Source: Streptomyces durmitorensis
Lineage (GTDB): Bacteria > Actinomycetota > Actinomycetes > Streptomycetales > Streptomycetaceae
Length of the DNA: 64,000 nucleotides
Assembly (NCBI RefSeq): GCF_023498005.1
Contig: NZ_CP097289.1
Coordinates: 3,286,001 to 3,350,000, forward strand
Reading direction: 5' to 3'
Part shown: piece after piece, positions 8,166 to 17,584 of the stretch
How positions within the stretch are numbered: position 1 is the first letter of the stretch
Layout of the letters: every line of letters begins with the position of its first letter
Made by a program: the position numbers and the translations under genes
Notes under the pieces: generated by a model
Seen by the model: only the letters and a program-made list of their open reading frames with translations
Told to the model about the DNA's origin: nothing
Database searches by the model: none

Positions 8166-11100
8166 GTGGGGGGCAACCGCCCAGCAGACTGGCATGTCCT
8201 GGACCTGGACAAGGATCCGACGCCCGGCGATCCGGACCGGGTGCGGAACCTGGCGAAGAATCTGCATGACTTCGCCGACGACGTGTCGAAGGTTCTTCGT
8301 GACATCAAGGGGATGGCGGGTGAGGACGCCATCCTCACCTGGGCGGGCAAGACGGCGGAGTCCTTCACGGCGGAGTTCGAGGACGCGCCGGGCAAGCTGA
8401 GGAAGCTCAAGAAGAGCTACGAGATGGCCGGCGACGCCCTCTCCACCTACTGGCCCGAGCTGGAACGCGCCCAGGCCCTCGCCGACAAGGCCCTGGTCAA
8501 GGGCCGTGAGGCGCAGGGCGATCTGTCCTCCGCCCAGACCCGGCTGACCTCCGCCGACTCCTGGATGGACAAGGCGGGCAAGGAAGCCGACAAGTACAAG
8601 GACGACAAAGACTCCGGCAAGGACGTCCCCAAGCCGGACCCGGACAAGGTCAAGGCCGCCACCCGCAACGCCAACTCCGCCGAAAAAGCGCAGACGGCGG
8701 CCAAGTCGGACGTCTCCGCCGCGAAAAGCAACCTCGATGCCGCCAAGAAGATGGCCGAGGACGCCCGCAAGATGCGCCAGGACGCCGCCGGGACCGCGAA
8801 GAAGAAGCTGGAAGACGCTTCCGACGCGGGTATTCAGAATCGCAAGTGGTGGGAGGAGGTCGGGGACTGGGTCACCGACAACTGGGACACCATCGTCGCC
8901 GTCTGCAAGGTCGTCGTCGCCGTACTCGGCATCATCGCCATGATCATCGGTGGCCCGATCCTGGGCGCCATCGTCCTCATCGCCGCCCTCGTCGTCCTCG
9001 CCGACACCCTCCACAAATACGCCAACGGGGAAGCGGGCCTACTCGACGTCGCCTTCGCCGCCCTCGACTGCATCCCCGGCATGAAGGCCCTCACCAGCCT
9101 CCGCGGCCTCGCCAAGGGCATGAAGGGCCTCAAGGCCGGGCTCAAGGGCCTCGGCAAGGGCGGGCTACGGCGCGGCGCGGACGACGCCCTTGCCAAGAGC
9201 AAGCCGGCCAAGGGCCGCTGCAAGAACGGCGACCCCATCGACATGGTCTCCGGCGAAATGCTCATGGAGCAGACCGACGTCGAGTTGCCTGGGCTGCTTC
9301 CGCTGATCCTGCGGCGTACTCATCTGTCCACCTACAGGTGGGGCCAGTGGTACGGGGACTCCTGGGCGTCCACCCTCGACGAGCGGCTGGAAATCGACAG
9401 CGCGGGCGTGTTGTTCGCCTCCGAGGACGGCATGATCCTCACTTATCCGGTGCCGCGACCCGGCACGCCGATTCTGCCCGTCGAAGGGCCACTGTGGCCA
9501 CTGAACTGGGACGGCGATGCAAGCGGGGAGATACGGATCAGCGACTCTGTCACCGGGCGTACCCGCCACTTCATGCCCCTGCCGGGCATTCCACCGACCG
9601 ACGGTCCCGCCGTCCTGCCGCTCGCTGCGATCAGTGACCGCAACGGCCACCGGGTGACATTCGAGCGCGATGCGTCCGGCGCGCCCACGGCAGTGCGGCA
9701 CTCCGGCGGATACCACCTGCGCGTCGAAACCGGCGGCGACCGCATCACAGGTCTGCGGCTGCACACCCCTGGGCCTGAGGACACCAGCACCGAACTGGTC
9801 CGCTATCAGTACAACACCGAAGGTCACCTCGCCGAGATCTACAACTCGAGCGAAACGCCGTACCAGCTGAACTACGACGACCGTGCCCGAATCACCTCCT
9901 GGACCGACCGCAACAGCTCCTGGTACCGATTCACCTACGACGACCAGGACCGCTGCATACAGGGCGAAGGCGCTGACGGCTTCCTCGACTGCACCATCAA
10001 CTACGACACTGATAACCGCACCACCCTCTACACGGACTCGCTCGGCCACACCACCCGGTACGAGTACAGCGAACGGCTGCAACTCACTGCCGAGACCGAC
10101 CCGCTGGAGAACACCACGCGCACGGCGTGGAACAGCCGTGACCAGCTCCTGTCGTGGACCGACCCGCTCGGGCACACCACCCGGTACGCATACGACGAGG
10201 CCGGGAACCTGACCAAGGTCACGCAGCCTGACGGCAATGCCGCCACTGCGGTCTTCAACGAACTGCACCAGCCGCTGACCATCACCGATCACGACGGCCT
10301 GGTCTGGCACCACTCCTATGACGAGCGCGGCAACCGGCTGACGGTGACCGACCCGGTGGGCGCCGAGACACACTTCACGTACGACGAGGCGGGGCGTCCG
10401 GTCTCCGTCACCGATCCCCTGGGCAGGGTCCAACGCGCTGTGTGTGATTCCGCCGGGCTTACGGTGGCGATCACCGATCCGCTTGGACAGACAACCGAGG
10501 CCGAACGCGACGCCTTCGGCCGGATCTGCACCGTCACCGATCCTTCCGGCGCTGTCACCCGCCTGACATGGACGGTCGAGGGTCTCATCGCGCGACGCGA
10601 ATTGGCGAATGGCTCGGTCGAGTCCTGGGAGTGGGACGGCGAGGGCAACATCCTCAAGTACGTCGATCCAGCCGGTCACACCACGCAACATGCCTACACG
10701 CACTTCGCTTTGCCGACGAGCCGGCAAGACCCCGACGGCACGGTCCACACCTTCACGTATGACACCGAGCTACAGCTGACTTCCGTGGTCAACCCGCAGC
10801 AGCTTTCCTGGCGTTACGAATTCGATGCGGCTGGGCGTCTCGTTGCCGAGAACGATTTCAACGGGCGTTCCCTCACCTACACACACGACGCATCGGGTCG
10901 GCTCACTTCACGTACAAATGGTGCGGGCGAGTTCATCCGCTACGAGCGGGACGTCTTCGGCCAGACCCTGGTGGCACAGGCGGACGACGACACGGTCACC
11001 TCATACAGTTACGACGCCTACGGCCGTCTGACCCGTGCCACCAATCGGGATGCATCGGTCGAGCTGACCTACGACGCACAGGGCCAGGTCGTGCGCGAGA

Positions 11101-12653
11101 GCGTGAACGGTGAGGTGATGTCGTACACCTACGACCTTGCCGGACGGCGGACGACTCGCAGCACACCGTCCGGAAAAGTCTCCCGGTGGGAGTACGACGC
11201 GGCCGACCGGCCGACGGTGCTTGTGCTGGGCCGTCACCGGATGGAGTTCCAGCACAACTCCGCCGGATACGAGACGAGTCGCCACTACGGTGAAGGGGTC
11301 ACACTCGCTCAGAGCTGGGATGCCGTCGGCCGGCTTGCCGACCAGACGATCAGCACGCGCTCCGACGCGACCGAGCGTGTCCTGCGACGCCGCACATACG
11401 CCTACAGGGCCGACGCACAGCTCAAGGAGATCCGCGGGTCGGATGCGAGCAGTCGGCGTTTCGACCTCGACGCAGTCGGCCGGGTCACAGGTGTGTACAG
11501 CGGCGACTGGACCGAGCGATACGCGTATGACAGCGCGGGCAATCTCAGCCACGCCGAAGTGACCCCCGCGGCAGCCATGCGCAGCAACTCCGACACCACG
11601 GCCGCGGAGAGTACCGGCTCCTGGGAGGCCACCGGGACTCTCATGCATCGGTCCGGACGTGTCCGTCACCAGCACGACGTCCAGGGACGGCTCGTTCGCC
11701 GCAGCCGCCGCCTCCTCAACGGGCAGCGGCAGGTGTGGCGATACACCTGGGATGCCGAGGACCGGCTCATCGGTGTGACGACTCCAGGCGGAGCGGCCTG
11801 GCGATATCTGTACGACCCCTTGGGACGTCGCATCGCCAAGCATCTATTGGATGCCGACGGGATGGTCATGGAGCGGACCGAATTCGCTTGGGACGGCAGC
11901 ATTCTGGCGGAGCGGACCGCCACCGATGGCACGGTGACGACCTGGGACTACGAGCCGGACTCTCACCGTCCCCTGGTCCAGACCGACCACTCCCAAGCCG
12001 ACTACGACGCGCGGTTCCACGCCATCGTCACCGATCTGGTGGGCACGCCCACAGAACTCGTCACTGCTGATGGCAATATCGCATGGCAGGCGCGCACCAC
12101 GCTCTGGGGCGTGGAAATTCCGCACGAGGGCACGACGGACGTGGAGTGCCCACTGCGCTTCCCGGGTCAATACCACGACTCGGAATCCGGGCTTAATTAC
12201 AACTATGCCCGGCATTACGATCCGGAAGCTGCCCGGTATGTATCAGCTGATCCGCTCGGCCTGGAACCAGCGCCCAATCACCATGCCTACGTACCGAATC
12301 CGCTGACCTGGCAGGACCCGCTAGGCCTTGCCCGCCGGGGTCCGAAGGACCCGATCAACCTGAGCGACGGGTACCGGGGGCGGATGGACACCTTTGACAT
12401 CGGACATGCCACGGACTTCGAGATGCACGTATACGACAAGAACGGCCGCGAGGTCGGCCTCTACGGAAGTAACGGGTGGTTCGACAAGCACCGCTTGGAT
12501 TCCAATGTAGAAGTGCCGCAGAGCGTGGAGAACCGGCTCAAGGGTGAGGCGGTAAAGTTCATGCGCAGAACCGGGCGCATTGGTCCTCGTGGTACTGAAG
12601 ACGTCTCCGGCGACAAATGGAAGCGGCCCCGCCTGAAGGGATCCTGTGGATGA
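8166..12653 (+). CDS. WXG-type Rhs/YD-repeat polymorphic toxin
   Basis: This is a 1495-residue modular protein. Residues 1-120 are helical with a WAG motif at 59-61, like WXG100-type N-termini, and there is no Sec signal. A Lys/Asp/Ala-rich coiled stretch follows (about 120-225), then two hydrophobic helices (about 238-280). CKNGDPIDMVSGEM, near residue 355, starts the DUF6531/Rhs shell. Some 20 YD repeats (YDxxGR) then run to the Rhs core end RYVSADPLGLEP. After DPLGLA at about 1389, a 106-residue tip domain forms the presumed toxin, with FDIGHATDFEMHVYD and basic residues; I do not recognise its activity. Tip DNA (12333-12653) is visibly less GC-rich than the rest. The immunity gene overlaps the stop codon. 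Export, probably through the type VII system, is inferred. Confidence 0.9.
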   Translation: MGGNRPADWHVLDLDKDPTPGDPDRVRNLAKNLHDFADDVSKVLRDIKGMAGEDAILTWAGKTAESFTAEFEDAPGKLRKLKKSYEMAGDALSTYWPELERAQALADKALVKGREAQGDLSSAQTRLTSADSWMDKAGKEADKYKDDKDSGKDVPKPDPDKVKAATRNANSAEKAQTAAKSDVSAAKSNLDAAKKMAEDARKMRQDAAGTAKKKLEDASDAGIQNRKWWEEVGDWVTDNWDTIVAVCKVVVAVLGIIAMIIGGPILGAIVLIAALVVLADTLHKYANGEAGLLDVAFAALDCIPGMKALTSLRGLAKGMKGLKAGLKGLGKGGLRRGADDALAKSKPAKGRCKNGDPIDMVSGEMLMEQTDVELPGLLPLILRRTHLSTYRWGQWYGDSWASTLDERLEIDSAGVLFASEDGMILTYPVPRPGTPILPVEGPLWPLNWDGDASGEIRISDSVTGRTRHFMPLPGIPPTDGPAVLPLAAISDRNGHRVTFERDASGAPTAVRHSGGYHLRVETGGDRITGLRLHTPGPEDTSTELVRYQYNTEGHLAEIYNSSETPYQLNYDDRARITSWTDRNSSWYRFTYDDQDRCIQGEGADGFLDCTINYDTDNRTTLYTDSLGHTTRYEYSERLQLTAETDPLENTTRTAWNSRDQLLSWTDPLGHTTRYAYDEAGNLTKVTQPDGNAATAVFNELHQPLTITDHDGLVWHHSYDERGNRLTVTDPVGAETHFTYDEAGRPVSVTDPLGRVQRAVCDSAGLTVAITDPLGQTTEAERDAFGRICTVTDPSGAVTRLTWTVEGLIARRELANGSVESWEWDGEGNILKYVDPAGHTTQHAYTHFALPTSRQDPDGTVHTFTYDTELQLTSVVNPQQLSWRYEFDAAGRLVAENDFNGRSLTYTHDASGRLTSRTNGAGEFIRYERDVFGQTLVAQADDDTVTSYSYDAYGRLTRATNRDASVELTYDAQGQVVRESVNGEVMSYTYDLAGRRTTRSTPSGKVSRWEYDAADRPTVLVLGRHRMEFQHNSAGYETSRHYGEGVTLAQSWDAVGRLADQTISTRSDATERVLRRRTYAYRADAQLKEIRGSDASSRRFDLDAVGRVTGVYSGDWTERYAYDSAGNLSHAEVTPAAAMRSNSDTTAAESTGSWEATGTLMHRSGRVRHQHDVQGRLVRRSRRLLNGQRQVWRYTWDAEDRLIGVTTPGGAAWRYLYDPLGRRIAKHLLDADGMVMERTEFAWDGSILAERTATDGTVTTWDYEPDSHRPLVQTDHSQADYDARFHAIVTDLVGTPTELVTADGNIAWQARTTLWGVEIPHEGTTDVECPLRFPGQYHDSESGLNYNYARHYDPEAARYVSADPLGLEPAPNHHAYVPNPLTWQDPLGLARRGPKDPINLSDGYRGRMDTFDIGHATDFEMHVYDKNGREVGLYGSNGWFDKHRLDSNVEVPQSVENRLKGEAVKFMRRTGRIGPRGTEDVSGDKWKRPRLKGSCG

Positions 12654-13123
12654 GGTACGTGAAGGTCGACTGGGACCTCGAGCTACGCGGTTTCCGGACT
12701 GACGCACGCGACTACCTGGCGGTCCTGCCGGAGCTGAAGGACGCACTTCCGTCAGGAGCAATGGCCTTCGCGTCCGACGCCGGACATTACGACTACGCAA
12801 GCGAACGGTGCGTCAAAGACCTGGAGCTCGCGGAGATCTCCCTGCCCACGACCACCGCGGGCCGGTCCGGCACAGCATCCCTCGACTTCCGGCCGAACCA
12901 GTGGAAGCACTCCGCCGGTCTGCGCATCGAGTATGCCGACGTCTCGCACTTCTCGGTCGACTATGAGTCGTCGATCGACTGGACGGCAGCGATCACGGTA
13001 CTGCTCGATGAAGTTCTGCCACACGAGGGTGGCATCGTGCATGAGATCGAACTGACCGACGCAACGATCACGGTGCACTGTGCGGACCTGACCGCGACCT
13101 GGGCGGAAATCCAGGGCACATGA
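12650..13123 (+). CDS. Presumed immunity protein for the Rhs toxin
   Basis: The ATG at 12650 overlaps the TGA of the toxin gene (ATGA), with GAAGGG 9 nt upstream, giving a 157-residue soluble protein with no signal peptide or membrane segment. It has aromatic and acidic beta-strand-like segments (VKVDWDLELRG, FSVDYESSIDWTAAITVLLDE, ITVHCADLTATWAEI). I do not recognise the family. A small gene coupled to the 3' end of an Rhs toxin gene is the standard position of the cognate immunity gene, so the function is inferred from position only. Confidence 0.75.
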   Translation: MRYVKVDWDLELRGFRTDARDYLAVLPELKDALPSGAMAFASDAGHYDYASERCVKDLELAEISLPTTTAGRSGTASLDFRPNQWKHSAGLRIEYADVSHFSVDYESSIDWTAAITVLLDEVLPHEGGIVHEIELTDATITVHCADLTATWAEIQGT

Positions 13124-13340
13124 CCCGAACTGGATCACGCCCTTCGACGTCACCCGTGAACTCCAGGGTCGACCAGGACGGGCGGCTCGGGTAGGTCGTG
13201 CATCTGGAGGAGTCGAACTTCCACCTCTGGGGAACCGTCCGCAGGACGGCTCACACGTCAGGACCACCCCCGTAGCTTCGCACCAATCCGCAACCTCGTA
13301 TGAACGCACCGTAGTCGCCAGCCCCCCGCACCCATACCGT

Positions 13341-14081
13341 GTGCCCGTGCAACCGAGCCAACCGCCGCACCAGCCCACACCCCCGTTCAACTTCCCCGCC
13401 GCCCGGCGCCTTCGTGAGGCGCTGGGGATGGCGCACGGGCACGTCGCCTACGGGATGCGGGCGAGCTATGGGCTCTCCTACATCACCCCCGAGACCATCG
13501 CCGCCTGGGAACGCGGGCTCGCCTCGCCCACTTCCGCCGAGCTCACCGCCCTCGCCGGGACGTTGTGGTGCTCGCCGGGGGAGCTCATGGGCGCCGCGAC
13601 CACCCTGCGCGAGCATCGGATCGCCCGGGGGCTCGCTCCCGACGACGTGGCCCGCGGGTCCGGGGTCGAGCTCCAGGCGTATCTGCGCATGGAGGAGACC
13701 AACACCTGGCGCGGAAACGAGCGGCAGTCCGCCGCCCTCGCCGAGGTGCTGCAGCTCCCCCTGCCCGACTTCATCACCGTCACCGGACGCGCCGACGACC
13801 TCGCCGAGCTGCTGCGCAGCGCCGTGACCTCGCGCTGGCAGGGGTACGTCCGGCCCGTCAGCAAGATGCTGCCGGTGCCGAAGCGGCACCTTGAGGACGT
13901 GCTCCAGCAGCTGCACGCCGACTATCAGGCCCGCATGGTGCGCACGCTCAGCTGGGGCGGCGGTGCCGGGGCCGATGCGTCAGGGAGTGCCGGGCGGGAC
14001 TTCCTGGACAAGATCCTTGAGCATTTCTGGGCTCAGGTCCGGGGGACGGGAGGCGGTGGCGGCAGCAGCACCGGGGGGTAA
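13341..14081 (+). CDS. Helix-turn-helix DNA-binding protein with two XRE-like domains
   Basis: The 246-residue protein contains two Cro/C1-like regions, about residues 20-75 (ARRLREALGMAHGHVAYGM...ITPETIAAWERG) and 92-145 (LREHRIARGLAPDDVARGSGVELQAYLRMEE), then an alpha-helical C-terminal part and a Gly/Ser-rich tail. It starts at GTG 13341; no strong Shine-Dalgarno sequence is visible. The gene converges on pfkA with a 62-bp gap that contains three direct copies of AAGCCGCTC. The target genes are not evident. The 217 bp before it, after the immunity gene, contain nothing I can identify. Confidence 0.8.
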   Translation: MPVQPSQPPHQPTPPFNFPAARRLREALGMAHGHVAYGMRASYGLSYITPETIAAWERGLASPTSAELTALAGTLWCSPGELMGAATTLREHRIARGLAPDDVARGSGVELQAYLRMEETNTWRGNERQSAALAEVLQLPLPDFITVTGRADDLAELLRSAVTSRWQGYVRPVSKMLPVPKRHLEDVLQQLHADYQARMVRTLSWGGGAGADASGSAGRDFLDKILEHFWAQVRGTGGGGGSSTGG

Positions 14082-14143
14082 TCACCCTCCCCCCGGCCCG
14101 CCGAAAAGCCGCTCAAGCCGCTCAAGCCGCTGCCGAAAAGCCC

Positions 14144-15169
14144 CTAGAAGACCGACTCCGCCTCGTCCATCCGGTCCTTCGGCACCGTCTTCAGCTCGGT
14201 GACCGCCTCCGCCAGCGGCACCATCGTGATGTCCGTGCCCCGCAGCGCCGTCATGCGGCCGAAGTCCTGGCGGTGCGCCGCCTCCACCGCGTGCCAGCCG
14301 AAGCGGGTCGCCAGGACGCGGTCGTACGCCGTCGGGGTGCCGCCTCGCTGGACGTGGCCCAGGATGACCGGCTTGGCCTCCTTGCCGAGGCGGGTCTCCA
14401 GTTCGTACGCGAGCGCCGTACCGATGCCCTGGAAGCGCTCGTGGCCGAACTGGTCGATCGCGCCGACACCGTAATTCATGGTGCCCTCCTGCGGGTGCGC
14501 GCCCTCGGCCACGCAGATCACCGCGAACTTCTTGCCGCGCGAGAACCGCTCCTCGACCAGTTTGACCAGGTCAGCGGGGTCGAAGGGGCGCTCGGGGAGG
14601 CAGATGCCGTGGGCTCCGCCCGCCATGCCCGACTCCAGGGCGATCCAGCCCGCGTGGCGGCCCATGACCTCGACCACCATCACGCGCTGGTGGGACTCGG
14701 CCGTCGTCTTGAGGCGGTCCATCGCCTCGGTGGCCACGCCCACCGCCGTGTCGAAGCCGAAGGTGCGGTCCGTCGACGAGATGTCGTTGTCGATCGTCTT
14801 CGGGACGCCCACCACCGACAGACCCGCGTCCGACAGCATCTTCGCGGCCGTGAGCGTGCCCTCGCCGCCGATGGGGATCAGGACGTCGAAGCCGATCTCC
14901 TTGGCGAGCGCGGGCGCGTCCTCGCAGGCCGCGCGGAAGCGGTCGCGCTCCAGGCGCGATGAGCCGAGAATCGTTCCGCCACGGGCCAGGATGCCGCTGA
15001 CCTCGTTCAGGCCGAGCGAGCGGTAGCGGCCGTCGAGCAGGCCGGCGTAACCGTCCTCGAAGCCGATGACCTCGTCGCCGTAGTGCGTCACGGCTCGGTG
15101 CACGACCGACCGGATCACTGCGTTGAGGCCGGGGCAGTCGCCGCCTGCGGTGAGAATTCCGATACGCAT
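14144..15169 (-). CDS. pfkA: 6-phosphofructokinase
   Basis: The 341-residue enzyme phosphorylates fructose 6-phosphate to fructose 1,6-bisphosphate in glycolysis. Visible motifs are GILTAGGDCPGLNAVIR at the N-terminus, GGEGT at 101-105 and PKTIDND at 123-129 with the catalytic Asp127; MGRHAGWIALE follows. Gly104 is the residue linked to ATP use, whereas pyrophosphate enzymes usually carry Asp there. Lys124 is the less usual partner found in actinobacterial group III enzymes, so ATP dependence is likely but inferred. ATG 15169 has AGGAGA 9 nt upstream. It is divergent from pta; from memory the S. coelicolor counterpart is SCO5426. Confidence 0.95.
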   Translation of the reverse strand: MRIGILTAGGDCPGLNAVIRSVVHRAVTHYGDEVIGFEDGYAGLLDGRYRSLGLNEVSGILARGGTILGSSRLERDRFRAACEDAPALAKEIGFDVLIPIGGEGTLTAAKMLSDAGLSVVGVPKTIDNDISSTDRTFGFDTAVGVATEAMDRLKTTAESHQRVMVVEVMGRHAGWIALESGMAGGAHGICLPERPFDPADLVKLVEERFSRGKKFAVICVAEGAHPQEGTMNYGVGAIDQFGHERFQGIGTALAYELETRLGKEAKPVILGHVQRGGTPTAYDRVLATRFGWHAVEAAHRQDFGRMTALRGTDITMVPLAEAVTELKTVPKDRMDEAESVF

Positions 15170-15371
15170 CGCGCTGTGTCTCCTGCTCGCTGTTGATGCT
15201 TGTGAGCCGGTCTGATTGTTCCACGGCCGCGAACCGGTCGCCGCTCACACATCAAGCGTCGCACCGAGCGACACCGCTCACGGCTGTTCCGTCCGGTCCT
15301 GGGGAGGAGGCCTTTGGGCCCGCTCCACGAGGCCTTTCGTCCGGCGGGCGACCTAGCCAGCCACAGAGGTA

Positions 15372-15400
15372 TTGTCAAGAGGGCACGGCAACCATATCGG
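15372..15400 (+). promoter_or_regulatory. Possible pta-ackA promoter in the pfkA-pta intergenic region
   Basis: The 312-bp gap (15170-15481) holds TTGTCA (15372-15377), a 17-bp spacer and TATCGG (15395-15400), about 80 nt before the pta start. The -35 is good and the -10 is poor, so the call is tentative. The rest of the gap must also contain the pfkA promoter; I see no other clear element. Confidence 0.35.
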
Positions 15401-15481
15401 GTCATTTGTCCGGCCCTGAGGCACCTCGCCCGGTCTCACCGGGCGCGCAGGGACACCGCAGCGAAGAAGGGGAGAGCACGC

Positions 15482-17566
15482 GTGACGCGCAGCGTGTACG
15501 TGACCGGGATCGACCGGGGCGACGGCCGCCAGGTCATCGAGCTGGGAGTCATGGAGCTCCTGACCCGTCAGGTCGACCGGGTGGGGGTCTTCCGTCCGCT
15601 GGTCCACGACGGGCCCGACCGGCTCTTCGACCTCCTGCGGGCCCGCTACCGGCTCGCGCAGGACGCGGCCTCCGGGTACGGGATGGATTACCACGAGGCC
15701 TCCGCGATCCAGGCCGAGCAGGGCACCGACGAGCTGGTCTCCCAGCTCGTCGACCGTTTTCACCGGGTGGCCAGGGACTACGAGGTCGTCCTCGTGCTCG
15801 GCACGGACTTCGCCGACACCCAGCTCCCGGACGAGCTCTCCCTCAACGCCCGCCTCGCCAACGAGTTCGGGGCGTCGGTGATACCCGTCGTCGGCGGCAA
15901 GGACCAGACCGCCGAATCCGTCCGCGCCGAGACGCGCAACGCCTACCGCGCGTACGAGTCCCTGGGCTGCGACGTCCTCGCGATGGTCACCAACCGCGTG
16001 GCGCCCGCCGACCGCGACGAGATCCACGAGGGCCTCGCGTCCGGCCTCCCCGTGCCCAGCTACGTACTGCCCGACGAGCCCGCGCTCGCCGCCCCCACGG
16101 TCGCCCAGATCACCCACGCGCTCGGCGGCCGCGTCGTGCTCGGCGACGACGCGGGCCTGGCCCGTGACGCGCTCGACTTCGTCTTCGGCGGCGCGATGCT
16201 GCCGAACTTCCTGAACGCCCTGACCCCGGGCTGCCTGGTGGTCACCCCCGGCGACCGCGCCGACCTCGTGGTGGGCTCGCTCGCCGCGCACAGCGCCGGT
16301 ACGCCGCCCATCGCGGGCGTCCTGCTCACCCTCAACGAACAGCCAGGCGAGGCGATCCTGAAGCTCGCCGACCGCCTCGCGCCGGGCACCCCGGTCATCG
16401 CCGTGACCGGCGGCTCCTTCCCCACGGCGGGTGAACTCTTCGCCCTGGAGGGGAAGTTGAACGCCGCCACGCCCCGCAAGGCGGAGACGGCCCTCGGTCT
16501 CTTCGAGCGGTACGTGGACACGGCCGGGCTGCGCAGCCGCGTACAGGCCCCCAGCAGCGACCGCGTCACGCCGATGATGTTCGAGCACAAGCTCCTGGAG
16601 CAGGCGCGCTCCGACAAGCGCCGCGTCGTGCTTCCCGAAGGCACCGAGGAGCGCGTCCTGCGCGCCGCCGACGTGCTCCTGCGCCGCGGTGTCTGCGACC
16701 TGACGCTGCTCGGCCCCGCCGAACAGATCCGCAAGAAGGCCGCGGACCTCGGCATCGACCTCGCCGACTCGCAGGTCATCGACCCGCAGACCTCGGAGCT
16801 GCGGGACGCCTTCGCCACCAAGTACGCCGAGCTGCGCGCCCACAAGGGCGTCACCGTCGAGCTCGCGTACGACGTCGTCGCGGACGTGAACTACTTCGGC
16901 ACCCTGATGGTGCAGGAAGGGTTCGCCGACGGCATGGTTTCGGGTTCTGTTCACTCCACGGCCGCCACCATCCGGCCCGCCTTCGAGATCATCAAGACGA
17001 AGCCCGATGCCTCGATCGTCAGTTCCGTCTTCTTCATGTGCCTGGCCGACAAGGTGCTCGTCTACGGCGACTGCGCCGTGAACCCGGACCCGAACGCCGA
17101 GCAGCTCGCCGACATCGCCGTCCAGGCGGCGGCCACCGCCGAGCAGTTCGGTGTGGAGCCGCGGATCGCGATGCTGTCGTACTCGACGGGTACGTCGGGT
17201 TCGGGCGCCGACGTCGACAAGGTGCGCGAGGCGACCGAGCTGGTGCGCGCGAGCCGCGGCGACCTGAAGATCGAGGGGCCGATCCAGTACGACGCCGCCG
17301 TGGAGCCCTCGGTCGCGGCGACGAAGCTGCCCGAGTCGGAGGTCGCGGGCCAGGCGAGCGTGCTGATCTTCCCGGACCTGAACACCGGCAACAACACCTA
17401 CAAGGCCGTCCAGCGCTCGGCCGGCGCGATCGCCGTCGGGCCGGTCCTCCAGGGCCTGCGCAAGCCGGTGAACGACCTGTCCCGCGGCGCTCTCGTGCAG
17501 GACATCGTGAACACCGTCGTGATCACCGCGATCCAGGCCCAGGGCGGCCCGGCCACCTCCGCCTAG
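15482..17566 (+). CDS. pta: Phosphate acetyltransferase, long three-domain form
   Basis: The 694-residue enzyme interconverts acetyl-CoA and acetyl phosphate. The N-terminal 220 residues form a P-loop dethiobiotin-synthetase-like domain (RSVYVTGIDRGDGRQVIELG). A DRTGG domain follows, then the catalytic PTA/PTB domain from about 365 (MFEHKLLEQARSDKRRVVLPEG), including VSGSVHSTAATIRPA, SYSTGTSGSG and the C-terminal LNTGNNTYKAVQRSA. The frame is open further upstream, but GTG 15482, preceded by GAAGAAGGGGAGAG, gives the standard N-terminus. The next gene is ackA, 18 bp downstream, so they form the Pta-AckA acetate pathway operon. The N-terminal domain usually regulates the enzyme. Confidence 0.95.
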   Translation: MTRSVYVTGIDRGDGRQVIELGVMELLTRQVDRVGVFRPLVHDGPDRLFDLLRARYRLAQDAASGYGMDYHEASAIQAEQGTDELVSQLVDRFHRVARDYEVVLVLGTDFADTQLPDELSLNARLANEFGASVIPVVGGKDQTAESVRAETRNAYRAYESLGCDVLAMVTNRVAPADRDEIHEGLASGLPVPSYVLPDEPALAAPTVAQITHALGGRVVLGDDAGLARDALDFVFGGAMLPNFLNALTPGCLVVTPGDRADLVVGSLAAHSAGTPPIAGVLLTLNEQPGEAILKLADRLAPGTPVIAVTGGSFPTAGELFALEGKLNAATPRKAETALGLFERYVDTAGLRSRVQAPSSDRVTPMMFEHKLLEQARSDKRRVVLPEGTEERVLRAADVLLRRGVCDLTLLGPAEQIRKKAADLGIDLADSQVIDPQTSELRDAFATKYAELRAHKGVTVELAYDVVADVNYFGTLMVQEGFADGMVSGSVHSTAATIRPAFEIIKTKPDASIVSSVFFMCLADKVLVYGDCAVNPDPNAEQLADIAVQAAATAEQFGVEPRIAMLSYSTGTSGSGADVDKVREATELVRASRGDLKIEGPIQYDAAVEPSVAATKLPESEVAGQASVLIFPDLNTGNNTYKAVQRSAGAIAVGPVLQGLRKPVNDLSRGALVQDIVNTVVITAIQAQGGPATSA

Positions 17567-17584
17567 CAGTCCCGCACCTCCCGT

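Noticed and set aside
13124..13340. Possible remnant toxin or immunity cassette after the Rhs locus
   Set aside because: Short frames can be read (for example about 24 codons from 13121) but none has a family match or start signal.
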